DNA from: Balneolales bacterium
Lineage (GTDB): Bacteria; Bacteroidota; Rhodothermia; Balneolales; Cyclonatronaceae
DNA length: 46,525 nt
Reading direction: 5' to 3'
Assembly: GCA_020832405.1 (NCBI GenBank)
Contig: JAFIET010000021.1
Location: forward strand, 1-46,525
In this document: piece after piece, positions 33,735 through 41,782 of the stretch
Layout: each line of letters starts with the position of its first letter
Numbering within the stretch: position 1 is the stretch's first letter
Program-made: the position numbers and the translations under genes
The notes under the pieces: generated by a model
Database searches by the model: none
What the model was told of the DNA's origin: nothing
What the model saw: only the letters and a program-made list of their open reading frames with translations

Positions 33735-34895
33735 ATGGCGATTAACATTAACGATATCGACTTATCCCAATACCCTTACATGGATAAAGGGCTTGAAGGA
33801 ATTGTAGCCTTCTCATCAAGAAAGAGTAAAATCGACGGCGCGAAAGGCGAGCTTTCCTATGCCGGTTACGATATTGACACCCTTGCACGCAACTCTACCT
33901 TTGAAGAAGTGTGCTTTCTGCTCTGGCACGAGCGTTTACCCAACAAGCAGGAACTCGACGAACTCAACGAACAGCTTACTGCCGAGCGCGATGTTCCTGA
34001 AACAGTGCTGAACTACATCCGCAGCGCGAACCCGAAGTCTGAGCCTATGGCCGTGCTTCGTACCGCAGTTTCCATGCTTGCCGACGACGATCCCGAAGTA
34101 CTTGAAATGTCGCCCGAAGCAACCCTGCGCAAGTCCATTCGCCTGACTGCAAAAACACCGACCATTATCGCCGCTTTTGACCGCGCGCGCCACGGTAAGG
34201 AAATCGTAACCCCTTCCAAGAAGAACAGCATTGCCTACGACTTTCTGTACATGCTCAACGGCGAAGAGCCCGGCGAAAATGCAACCCGCACCATGGATGT
34301 ACTGCTCATTACCCACGCTGAGCATGGCATGAACGCCTCTACCTTCACCTGCCGCTCTATCTGCGCTACCCTCGCTGATGTGCACGCAGCCGTTACCGGT
34401 GCAATGGGTTCGCTGAAAGGCCCGCTTCACGGGGGTGCCAACACCGCCGTAATGAACATGCTCAAGAGCCTCGATCCGGAAACAGACATCGTAGCTTTTG
34501 TTAAAGGCAAGCTCGAGCGCAAAGAAAAAATCATGGGCTTTGGCCACCGCGTGTACAAAACCTACGATCCCCGCGCCAAATTCCTGCGGCTGCTTGCCAA
34601 AGACCTCTCCAAAGAAGTGAATATGGAATACCTTTATGAGTGGTCAGAAACCATCGTAAAAATCATGAAAGAAGAGAAAAACATCGACCCCAACGTCGAT
34701 TTCTTCTCTGCTACCGTTTACTATTCCATGGGTATCGAACCCGACCTGTACACTGCCATCTTCGCAATGGCACGCATGAGCGGCTGGACTGCCCACTACC
34801 TCGAGCAGCTGGGTAACAACCGCCTGATTCGTCCGCGCCTGCTTTACCTCGGCGAAACCGATCTGGAGTACATCCCGCTCGAAAGCCGTTCGTAA
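33735..34895 (+). CDS. gltA: Citrate synthase
   Basis: 386 residues from the ATG at 33735, which has GGAG eight bases upstream. An in-frame upstream start at 33600 would add 45 residues unlike the family. The protein begins MAININDIDLSQYPYMDKGLEGIVAF and has the catalytic trio in GPLHGGAN (His232), GFGHRVYKTYDPRA (His271) and DPNVDFFSATVYYSMGI (Asp322). It catalyses oxaloacetate + acetyl-CoA to citrate, the entry to the TCA cycle. The short length fits the dimeric Gram-positive/archaeal-like type rather than the long NADH-controlled hexameric type. A strong terminator follows, so it is a single-gene transcript. PEP carboxylase, which supplies oxaloacetate, lies 3 kb downstream on the other strand. 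Confidence 0.95.
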   Translation: MAININDIDLSQYPYMDKGLEGIVAFSSRKSKIDGAKGELSYAGYDIDTLARNSTFEEVCFLLWHERLPNKQELDELNEQLTAERDVPETVLNYIRSANPKSEPMAVLRTAVSMLADDDPEVLEMSPEATLRKSIRLTAKTPTIIAAFDRARHGKEIVTPSKKNSIAYDFLYMLNGEEPGENATRTMDVLLITHAEHGMNASTFTCRSICATLADVHAAVTGAMGSLKGPLHGGANTAVMNMLKSLDPETDIVAFVKGKLERKEKIMGFGHRVYKTYDPRAKFLRLLAKDLSKEVNMEYLYEWSETIVKIMKEEKNIDPNVDFFSATVYYSMGIEPDLYTAIFAMARMSGWTAHYLEQLGNNRLIRPRLLYLGETDLEYIPLESRS

Positions 34896-34931
34896 TCCCT
34901 CGCTGACGTTTAACACGGTAATTTACCTTCT

Positions 34932-34972
34932 GAGCCGCTCCGTCAACTGCTGACCGGGCGGCTCTTTTTTTT
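34932..34972 (+). terminator. Rho-independent terminator after citrate synthase
   Basis: GAGCCGC (34932-34938) pairs with GCGGCTC (34958-34964), followed by eight Ts. Confidence 0.9.
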
Positions 34973-35103
34973 AAAGCAAAGCTTTCGCAACCGTTTTGAT
35001 TCACAAAAGTTTATTTAGGATTTTAGGCGCTATTTCATACTTTTGAGACCGGTTAACTAATCAAATTACTACTACTAAATACCATCCTGCTTTCTTTCCC
35101 GGC

Positions 35104-36558
35104 ATGAAATCAATTATTGAGCCACAAAACAACATCCTTGAAAAATACCTGCGCTATGCGGCTGATACCGCTTTTGGCAAGAAGTACGATTTCAAAAACA
35201 TAAAAAGCTATCAGGAATACAAGCAGGCCGTTCAGATCACAAGTTTTAAGGATTACGACCCCTATCGCGAGGCCATCAAGCGGGGCGAAGCGGACCTCAT
35301 CTGGCCGGGTAAATCGAACAAATTTGCCATTTCAGCCGGCACAACGGGTGCCCCGAAAGATATCCCCCTGTTTCCTGACCGTGAGCGCAGCGACAAAATT
35401 TTCCTGCGGAGGGTAGCGCTCTCCTACATCCGGCGGCACCCGAATATTTTCAACATCTGGGGCAAGCAGATGAGCCTGCCCGGCACCATCGAGCGCGACC
35501 CGAATTACCCCGGCGTAATTTTCGGGGAAATCAGCGGTCACCTCGCCCTCATGGCGCCCTCACTGCTTTCGAAGATTCAGATTCTTGAGCCGGAAGAATC
35601 CGTGTGGATGACCTTCAAAGACAAGCTCGAAATCGCGGTTGAACGCGGGGTTAAGCACGATTTGCGGGTTCTCACCTCCCTGCCCTCCGTAATGCTCCGC
35701 TACTTTCAGCTCGTGCTCGACTACACCGGTAAGGATCACATCGGCGACATCTGGCCCAACCTCAAACTGCTGGTTTCCGGCGGCGAGCCGCTTCCTTCGT
35801 ACAAAAATCACCTGCAGAAACTGTGTGAGGGCATGGACCTCCACTTCATCGAAAACTACGGGGCTTCGGAAGGCTACTTCGCCTTCAACACCGACCAAAG
35901 CCGCACCGACATGAAGCTGGTGGTGGATAACAATGTTTTTTATGAGTTTATCCCGAATCCGTCACAAAACCGGGATGAATTGTACCTGCAGGAAACCATT
36001 CCCGTTTGGGAAGTTGAAGCCGACCGGCCCTACGCCATGGTGGTTACGAGCAACTCGGGCCTTTGGCGCTACCTGCTCAACGACCTCATCATTTTCACCG
36101 ATCTCGAGCAGCCGCGCATCCGCGTTGCCGGGCGCGCGAGCGATGTGCTCGATAACTACGGCGAAACCATCGAAGCCATTCACGTGCAGGAATGCCTCGA
36201 GCGGGTTACGGCCAAAACCGGCGGTATTTTCTCGAGCTGCACCGTTGGCGCGGTACATCAGGATGCCAAGGCGAGCCCGCACCATGTGTGGTTTATCCGC
36301 TTTGCCGAGCGCCCCGCCGATATGGCGGCCTTCGCAAAAGCCGTAGATGAAGACCTGCGCCATACCAACCGCAGCTATCAGATCCGCCGCAACGGCGACG
36401 CCATCGGCTTCCCCGAATTTTTCGCCCTCACACAAGACGCCATCAGCGAATGGCAGGCCGAGCACATGAAAGTGAAAGCGCAGACCAAATTCCCGCGCAT
36501 GATTCACGATCAGGAAAAATGCCTCAGCCTCATGAAGCGCTGCGAAAAACTGGCGTAA
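35104..36558 (+). CDS. GH3-family acyl-adenylate/amidosynthetase-like protein
   Basis: 484 residues. The GH3 fold is shown by the nucleotide-binding SAGTTGAPKDIPLFPD (about 79-94), by LLVSGGEPLPSYKNHLQKLC, by FIENYGASEGYFAFN (the E-x-Y-x-A-S-E-G adenylation motif, about 256-270) and by GLWRYLLNDLIIFTDLEQPRIRVAGRASDVLDNYGETIEAIHVQECLE. This is the ANL superfamily layout of GH3 enzymes, which in plants join acyl hormones such as indole-acetate or jasmonate to amino acids. Bacterial GH3 proteins are common in Bacteroidota but their substrates are largely unknown. The ATG at 35104 starts MKSIIEPQNNILEKYLRYAADT. The gene is monocistronic, between the terminator at 34932 and the HigBA pair. Substrate and product cannot be told from sequence. 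Confidence 0.88.
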   Translation: MKSIIEPQNNILEKYLRYAADTAFGKKYDFKNIKSYQEYKQAVQITSFKDYDPYREAIKRGEADLIWPGKSNKFAISAGTTGAPKDIPLFPDRERSDKIFLRRVALSYIRRHPNIFNIWGKQMSLPGTIERDPNYPGVIFGEISGHLALMAPSLLSKIQILEPEESVWMTFKDKLEIAVERGVKHDLRVLTSLPSVMLRYFQLVLDYTGKDHIGDIWPNLKLLVSGGEPLPSYKNHLQKLCEGMDLHFIENYGASEGYFAFNTDQSRTDMKLVVDNNVFYEFIPNPSQNRDELYLQETIPVWEVEADRPYAMVVTSNSGLWRYLLNDLIIFTDLEQPRIRVAGRASDVLDNYGETIEAIHVQECLERVTAKTGGIFSSCTVGAVHQDAKASPHHVWFIRFAERPADMAAFAKAVDEDLRHTNRSYQIRRNGDAIGFPEFFALTQDAISEWQAEHMKVKAQTKFPRMIHDQEKCLSLMKRCEKLA

Positions 36559-36575
36559 GCAGAGGGAAATCGCCG

Positions 36576-36659
36576 GCCCCGCACTTATGCTGCGGGGCGG
36601 ACATGCCTGATTTTCAAGCAAAAATGCAAGATCCTCAGCAAGGTCCGCCGGCTGGCGGA
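36576..36659. other. Two hairpins between the GH3 gene and higA
   Basis: GCCCCGCA (36576-36583) pairs with TGCGGGGC (36591-36598), and TCCGCC (36644-36649) pairs with GGCGGA (36654-36659). Neither has a clear T-tract. They lie between the convergent GH3 and higBA transcripts and may stop both weakly. Confidence 0.45.
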
Positions 36660-36678
36660 GTGCTAAGCATTATGTTTG

Positions 36679-37047
36679 CTATGCTACCGGTTCCGGTTCC
36701 TGAATCAGAATTTCCGCCGGAATACCGAGCTTTTTACTCAGGATCTGAATTTGCCGGAGTGAAAGTGAACGCTTACCGGAAAGTATTTCACTTGCCCTGG
36801 ATTTTGACCCCAGTAATTTCGCCAGATCTGTTTGCTGCATGCCCAACTGATCCATCCGGAATTTGATCGCTTCTGCCGGTTTGGGCGCCTCAACCGGAAA
36901 GTGCTTTTTCTCATAATCTTCTGCCAAAATGCCCAGGATTTCCAACTCATCGCCTTCTTTCGTACCCGGTTTGGCATCAAAAATTTCTTCAATACGCGCT
37001 AAGGCTTCCTCGTAATCTTTTTCGGTATGTATGGGTTTGATTTGCAT
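36679..37047 (-). CDS. higA: HigA-type antitoxin (XRE-family helix-turn-helix)
   Basis: 122 residues. The N-terminal part (DYEEALARIEEIFDAKPGTKEGDELEILGILAEDYEKKHFPV) is the helical extension typical of HigA-type antitoxins paired with HigB toxins. The C-terminal part (AIKFRMDQLGMQQTDLAKLLGSKSRASEILSGKRSLSLRQIQILSKKLGI) is a Cro/CI-type helix-turn-helix, with recognition helix around SKSRASEIL. It would bind and block HigB and repress the pair's promoter. It is 14 bases downstream of the toxin gene, the toxin-first order usual for HigBA. The ATG at 37047 starts MQIKPIHTEKDYEEAL. Confidence 0.92.
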   Translation of the reverse strand: MQIKPIHTEKDYEEALARIEEIFDAKPGTKEGDELEILGILAEDYEKKHFPVEAPKPAEAIKFRMDQLGMQQTDLAKLLGSKSRASEILSGKRSLSLRQIQILSKKLGIPAEILIQEPEPVA

Positions 37048-37061
37048 GATGGATTTCCGGA

Positions 37062-37355
37062 TTAAATGGTTGTTGCATCAATTTTGTCGTATTCAGCATG
37101 TGTACCCACAAAACGGATAAAAACCTGTGCGTAGTCATAATTAATTTTGACGACTAACCGATAGCTGTTGCCTTTGATGTTGAAAACCACACGGTTGTGA
37201 GCAAGAATGCTGGCGTGCGGATATTTTCGTTTAATATCAGCAGGTGATTTCCATTGGGCAATTTCTGTTTCAGAAAACCAAGCCTTTAAAGCACCTTCAC
37301 TATCGGAATAATGGTTCCAAAATTCACGTAATATTTTTCGGGCAAATACTCGCAT
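37062..37355 (-). CDS. higB: HigB-type toxin (ribosome-dependent mRNA interferase)
   Basis: 97 residues of the HigB/RelE-like fold: MRVFARKILREFWNHYSDSEGALKAWFSETEIAQWKSPADIKRKYPHAS, then VFNIKGNSYRLVVKINYDYAQVFIRFVGTHAEYDKI. The latter contains N-I-K-G-N-x-Y-R-L and the H-A-E-Y-D ending typical of HigB_toxin proteins. The family cleaves mRNA at the ribosome and slows growth when the antitoxin is lost. It is the first gene of the pair and appears intact. A GTTCC/GGAAC dyad sits 16-32 bases upstream of the ATG at 37355 and is a candidate HigA operator. Confidence 0.92.
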   Translation of the reverse strand: MRVFARKILREFWNHYSDSEGALKAWFSETEIAQWKSPADIKRKYPHASILAHNRVVFNIKGNSYRLVVKINYDYAQVFIRFVGTHAEYDKIDATTI

Positions 37356-37370
37356 AGGTGAATATAAAAA

Positions 37371-37387
37371 GTTCCACTAATGGGAAC
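37371..37387. promoter_or_regulatory. Candidate HigA operator upstream of higB
   Basis: GTTCC (37371-37375) and GGAAC (37383-37387) form an inverted repeat with a 7-nt centre, immediately upstream of the minus-strand higB start. HigA repressors bind such dyads; this is inference from position. Confidence 0.4.
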
Positions 37388-37558
37388 AAGCAAAAGGGGC
37401 GGATTCCGCAAAAGCACTTATTACCCTATGATGGCACGCGGATTTTTCGGATTGGGCGGGATTAGCGCGGATTTTAGGTTGACCGCAGACAGCAGACGGC
37501 AGACCGCGGATAAAAAAACCACGGGACATGCCGTTGATTTGGGATTTTTGATCTGCCG

Positions 37559-37594
37559 CGAAAGACCGTGATGTTCCCGAAGTTCCCCCAAAAA
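37559..37594. repeat. Dispersed 36-nt repeat, copy 1
   Basis: It starts CGAAAGACCGTGATGT and ends in CCCAAAAA, and matches 41638-41674 in the same orientation with about five substitutions. It lies in a 325-base non-coding stretch between higB and the ppc terminator, where I see no other gene. Confidence 0.55.
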
Positions 37595-37630
37595 TAAACG
37601 GCAACCCGTAATGCCCGGGTTGCCGTTTTT
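37591..37630 (-). terminator. Intrinsic terminator downstream of ppc
   Basis: A perfect 11-bp stem (AACGGCAACCC with GGGTTGCCGTT) has an A-rich left flank, giving a T-rich tail on the minus strand, and five Ts on the right. Confidence 0.85.
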
Positions 37631-37679
37631 GGTTTTCGTGGTTTGCGAAACCTTTCCGCTAAAGAGAGCCCTAACTTGC

Positions 37680-40433
37680 TTATCCGGTTGTACCGAGGCC
37701 GCTTGCGATGGCGTTGAGTACGAGCAGCAGCTCGGGGAGCATGTCGTCGGCTTCTTTGGTTTTGCCTTCTTCCTTGAGCTTGCGCCAGATTTTGAGCTGA
37801 CTGATCTGAAGCTCGTGCAGCGGTTTGAGGCGCTCGGCGCGGAAGCCCATCATGGTGTACATGCGCGGGCGGCGCTCCTGCAGCGGGTGGCCGTAGAGCA
37901 CTCCGAGCATATCGCGGGTGCGGTAAAACTCCGTGCGGATGTCCTCAAGGTAAGTTTCGGCCAGCGTGGGGTCATCTACGAGGCCGGCGTAGGCTTCCAT
38001 GATGCCGGTATCGGTGAGGGCAATGGCCGAGGAGGCATTGGTGATTACGTAGCGGAACGGCATGAAATCGACGGCATGCTTGCTCAGCAGGCTGAAGGCT
38101 TCGGGCTCTTCCTGCTTGAGCCGCTCGAGCGCGGCGCCTACGCCGTACCAGCCTGTGAGGAAAAACCGCGCCTGACTCCAGCTGAATACCCACGGAATGG
38201 CGCGCAGGTCGCCGAAGGTGCGTTTGCCGGTACGGCGGGCGGGCCGTGAGCCGATGCTGCTCGACTCAATGATATCAATGGGCGTAGCCTGTGCGAAAAA
38301 GCGCACAAACTCGTCGTTGTGCACCAGTTTCTGATAGCTTTCCAGGCTGTACTGATACAGCTTATGAACGATGGCTTCCAGCTGATCGCGCAGCTCTGAC
38401 GTGAGGCGGCGGCCCTTTTCGGGCAACAGGCTGTTACCTGTTGTGCCGGCCTGCAGCAGCTCGAGGTTGTAGAGTGCGGTGAGCGGGTTGGCGTATTTCT
38501 GCGAAATCACCTCGCCCTGCTCGGTGAGGCGCATATCGCCCTGAATGGTACCGTGCGGCAGCCCCGCGATGAAGCGGTGCGTAGGGCCGGCGCCCCGGCT
38601 GATGGTTCCGCCGCGGCCATGGAAAAAGCGGATGCGGACATCGTGTTTCTGCCCGGTTTGGGTAAGGGCGAGCTGTGCGGTGTGCAGGCTCCACAGGCTC
38701 GCGAGGATGCCGCCGTCTTTGTTGCTGTCGCTGTAACCGACCATCACCTGCTGTGCGCGGGGCGCGTTCAGGTTTTCGGACCGCCATTTCAGGCTGTTTT
38801 GGGTAACGGGGTGGCTGAGGAAGGTATCCAGAATTTCGGGCCCTTTTTCGAGATCGCCGATGGTTTCGAGCAGGGGCACAACCGGAAGCACACAGGCCAT
38901 GCCTTCCGGAGTACGGGCCATGAGGCCGGCCTCGCGGCACAGCACATACACGACCAGCAGGTCGGAAAGGCTGCGGGTCATGCTCACGATGAGGGAGCCC
39001 AAACCGTCGTAGCCGTTGCGCTCCACATAATGGTAAAGCACGCGATAGCATGCAATTACCGCATCGGCCTCTGTACCCAGACCTTCGTAGCGGCGCACGT
39101 ACGGGCGGGTAGATTTCAGCTCCTCCGTGAGGTAAGCAAGGCGGCGCTCCTCGCTCCAGTCCGGGAAGTTTTCGCCATCCTCTACCCCTGCGGCAACAAG
39201 CAGCTGCGAAAGGGCGAGATCGTGGAAGCGGCTGTTCTGCCGGATATCGAGCGCGGCAAGATGGAAACCGAAAGCCGATACTTTCCGGATGATGGGCTCC
39301 ACATCGAGGCGCGCAATATCTTTCGCGTTAATGGCGCGAAGCGATTCGATAAGCAGGCGCAGATCTTCGAGCAGCTCATGATAGCTGCTGTAGCGAACGC
39401 TGCCCTGCGGGTTTATCCCCGAAGGTTCGGGCAGCATGAGCCGCATCATATTCAATAGCTGCCGCCACGGTTCTTTGGGGTTTCGGGCCAACGACTCTTC
39501 GGCGCTTTTACCAAGCGCTTCGACCAGAGCATTAATCCGTCCCTGAAGCATTTCCGGTACCTGTACCTCAAACTGCGAGATGCTCATACGCCGGGCAAGC
39601 ACATCAAGATCGGCATCAATCATTTCCAGCGCGCTGCGGCGCAGGGTTTCGAGGGTTTCGCGGGTAACATCGGCGGTCACAAACGGGTGTCCGTCGCGGT
39701 CGCCGCCTACCCAGTTGCCGAAACTGATGCGGGGCAGGTTTTCGGTGCCTTCCAGCATGGTTTCATCGAAACCGGCTTCGCGCCAGGCATCGCGCAGGCG
39801 CTGATCGAGCAGCGGCATCACATTCGGGAATACTTTGGTGAGGTAGTGCAGCACGTTGCGCAGCTCATCCTGAATGCTGGGCTTTTGCAGAAACACCTGA
39901 CCCGTAAGCCAAAGCCGCTGCATGGCGGCACGGATTTCCTGCTCAATCTGCTTTTTCTCCTGAGCCGTCCACACTTTGTTCTCGCGCTTCACCATCAGCA
40001 GGTAGATGGCGCGAAGCTGATCGATCATGGTGGAGCGCTTGCTCTCGGTGGGGTGGGCCGTAAGCACCGGCTCGATGCGGATACCCGGCAGCGCTTTGGT
40101 GATGGTGGCGGCATCCACGCCGGCTTCTTTCAGCTGCATGAAGGTTTTGCCCCATAGACCGGAAATGCGGGCCATGCCGTGCTCGTCCTCGAGCTTGCGG
40201 CGCAGCTGAACGGAGGCGTTTTCTTCTACAATGGTGATGAGCTGGAAATAAATGGAAAAAGCCTTGCTGAGGCGTTCGGCACCCGGCTGCAGGGCACGCT
40301 TGCCGTCGAGCATATCGGCGATATCGTCTTCACCGGCATCGCGGAGCATCCCGGTGTAGCAATCATGCAGGAAACGGAGGTCCTGCTTAATCTTGTCGAG
40401 TTCGATACTGTCATCAGTTGTACTGAAATACAT
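37680..40433 (-). CDS. ppc: Phosphoenolpyruvate carboxylase
   Basis: 917 residues, the usual bacterial length. Diagnostic motifs are LTAHPTESKRSTM (catalytic His127), VGGDRDGHPFVT (about 233), VMVGYSDSNKDGGILASLW (about 560-580) and FFHGRGGTISRGAGPTHRF (His about 603), and the C-terminus ends in T-T-G. The enzyme carboxylates PEP to oxaloacetate with bicarbonate, refilling the TCA cycle. The nearby citrate synthase uses that product, although the two genes are on opposite strands with separate terminators. The ATG at 40433 starts MYFSTTDDSIELDKIKQDLRFLHDC, consistent with the family. The gene is GC-rich, so its antisense strand shows long spurious open frames. Confidence 0.97.
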   Translation of the reverse strand: MYFSTTDDSIELDKIKQDLRFLHDCYTGMLRDAGEDDIADMLDGKRALQPGAERLSKAFSIYFQLITIVEENASVQLRRKLEDEHGMARISGLWGKTFMQLKEAGVDAATITKALPGIRIEPVLTAHPTESKRSTMIDQLRAIYLLMVKRENKVWTAQEKKQIEQEIRAAMQRLWLTGQVFLQKPSIQDELRNVLHYLTKVFPNVMPLLDQRLRDAWREAGFDETMLEGTENLPRISFGNWVGGDRDGHPFVTADVTRETLETLRRSALEMIDADLDVLARRMSISQFEVQVPEMLQGRINALVEALGKSAEESLARNPKEPWRQLLNMMRLMLPEPSGINPQGSVRYSSYHELLEDLRLLIESLRAINAKDIARLDVEPIIRKVSAFGFHLAALDIRQNSRFHDLALSQLLVAAGVEDGENFPDWSEERRLAYLTEELKSTRPYVRRYEGLGTEADAVIACYRVLYHYVERNGYDGLGSLIVSMTRSLSDLLVVYVLCREAGLMARTPEGMACVLPVVPLLETIGDLEKGPEILDTFLSHPVTQNSLKWRSENLNAPRAQQVMVGYSDSNKDGGILASLWSLHTAQLALTQTGQKHDVRIRFFHGRGGTISRGAGPTHRFIAGLPHGTIQGDMRLTEQGEVISQKYANPLTALYNLELLQAGTTGNSLLPEKGRRLTSELRDQLEAIVHKLYQYSLESYQKLVHNDEFVRFFAQATPIDIIESSSIGSRPARRTGKRTFGDLRAIPWVFSWSQARFFLTGWYGVGAALERLKQEEPEAFSLLSKHAVDFMPFRYVITNASSAIALTDTGIMEAYAGLVDDPTLAETYLEDIRTEFYRTRDMLGVLYGHPLQERRPRMYTMMGFRAERLKPLHELQISQLKIWRKLKEEGKTKEADDMLPELLLVLNAIASGLGTTG

Positions 40434-40873
40434 ATCTGCTAAATAATATTGGGGTTGGAAGGATTATCACATAATCAGACCCTAATATAAGAAAAAACCA
40501 TAACGGCAGAATGAAGCACAGGTGAAGTAAGCGCGGGCAGGCAGCGGCTGCCGGGACTGAATCGCAGCGGTGTAATTAGTGCCGGCTTTTATTTTTTTTA
40601 GGAGGAACTCCGTGCACATCACTGGCTGCAATGGCAGATTTGATATCCCAAATCGGCGGATAAGCCCTTGCTTTTTTATCCGGAAGTCAGCTGCACAGTT
40701 TGGCAAAGGGTTAGCTGTTGGGGTCAGACGCATCTCCGGGCCTCAGCTGTTTGCGGCATGTGTTTATTAACCTGACTGCCGCACCCCGCCGGACTCCAAA
40801 TGGCCGCGGTAAGCTGCCGGCAATCCGTACTGAGCATTTCCTTGTACCTGAGGGACTAAGTTTGGCACAAACC

Positions 40874-40929
40874 CATATCAAGGCCATATCAAAGCCATAT
40901 ATTTATGGCCTTGATATGGCCTTGATATG
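40874..40929. repeat. Long near-perfect hairpin built from CATATCAAGGC units
   Basis: The arms 40874-40898 and 40905-40929 are 25 nt each and complementary except for one base (A40893, giving AAAGCC against AAGGCC), around a 6-nt AT-rich loop. Each arm is itself two copies of CATATCAAGGC, so the element is a direct and an inverted repeat at once. It sits inside the 611-base non-coding interval 40434-41044 between ppc and the peroxiredoxin gene, with no T-tract and no gene. I see nothing else of note in that interval. Confidence 0.8.
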
Positions 40930-41044
40930 AACCTGACCCAAAGCTGATTCAGCTATACCCGAAAGCAGGCAAATTTCAAGCCGGCTTAAGGGGTAGTTGC
41001 AATGATGCAAAAAACGAGCTTCTCTCATTTTGCCACCCGCCCGC

Positions 41045-41485
41045 CTACAGTGCCCTAAGCACCGCCTCCACGTGGCTGTCCATGCGGATGTTGCTTTCGT
41101 GGGCGAGGCGGATGCGGCGGTCGGGGCCGATCAGGAAGGTCACGCGGCGGGTCAGCAGGCCGAAGAGGGTGCAGCCGTAGGCCTGGTGAACAGCACCATC
41201 GGTATCGGAGAGCAGGGTGAACGGCAGCTCGTGTTTTTGCTGAAAGGCCGTGTGCGAGCCGGCATCATCCCGGCTGATGCCCGCAACCCTGATGCCTTTC
41301 GCCGTTAGCCGGGCATAGTTATCCCGAAACGAGCACGCCTGCCGGGTACAGCCGGGGGTGTCATCCTTCGGATAAAAAAACACCGCCGCCGGACCTTCGG
41401 CAATCAGGTCCGTGAGGGAAACGAGGGTACCGTTCTGATCAGGCAGGGAAAAATCGGGGGCCAGGGTGTTGGGGGTTAGGGGCAT
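41045..41485 (-). CDS. bcp: Thioredoxin-dependent peroxiredoxin (Bcp/PrxQ type)
   Basis: 146 residues. The core is APDFSLPDQNGTLVSLTDL, then AAVFFYPKDDTPGCTRQACSFRDNY with the peroxidatic Cys46 and the resolving Cys51 four residues on, the atypical 2-Cys arrangement of Bcp/PrxQ enzymes. GISRDDAGSHTAFQQKHELPFTLLSDTDGAVHQAYG and RVTFLIGPDRRIRLA complete the thioredoxin-like fold. It reduces hydrogen and organic peroxides with electrons from thioredoxin. It is a single gene, transcribed divergently from the phosphoesterase gene. The start MPLTPNTLAPDF at 41485 fits the family. Confidence 0.94.
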   Translation of the reverse strand: MPLTPNTLAPDFSLPDQNGTLVSLTDLIAEGPAAVFFYPKDDTPGCTRQACSFRDNYARLTAKGIRVAGISRDDAGSHTAFQQKHELPFTLLSDTDGAVHQAYGCTLFGLLTRRVTFLIGPDRRIRLAHESNIRMDSHVEAVLRAL

Positions 41486-41637
41486 GGGGGGATTGTGTGG
41501 TTAGATTACCTGATAAGTGAGCCTTAGAAAACATCAAAGCGGTGTTGGAAATTCAGCTTTTTAGGTTGCTTTCTTACATATGGCTCAACCCTGAAAGCAA
41601 GGAATTACCCGTAGGTTTAAGGGCTATCGGTCAGGCA

Positions 41638-41674
41638 CGAAAGACCGTGATGTGCACGGAGTTTACCCAAAAAA
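41638..41674. repeat. Dispersed 36-nt repeat, copy 2
   Basis: It begins CGAAAGACCGTGATGT and ends in CCCAAAAAA, and is the partner of 37559-37594. It lies in the divergent non-coding region between the peroxiredoxin and phosphoesterase genes. Confidence 0.55.
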
Positions 41675-41707
41675 TGTAAGCCGGAATTATCAAGGGCGTT
41701 AGCATCA

Positions 41708-41766
41708 GACTACAAATGGGATTTCGGCTACATCGTTTGGTATATTACTTTGTAGTCTCCTTTTTT
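41708..41766 (+). promoter_or_regulatory. Terminator-like stem in the leader of the phosphoesterase gene
   Basis: GACTACAAA (41708-41716) pairs with TTTGTAGTC (41749-41757) and is followed by TCCTTTTTT, 17 bases before the ATG at 41783. With a 32-nt loop this could be an attenuator, or simply a terminator of an upstream plus-strand transcript that I do not see. Confidence 0.4.
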
Positions 41767-41782
41767 ACAAAAAAATCCCCCC

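Noticed and set aside
38553-39458. 301-codon plus-strand frame inside ppc
   Set aside because: Antisense to the conserved core of PEP carboxylase.
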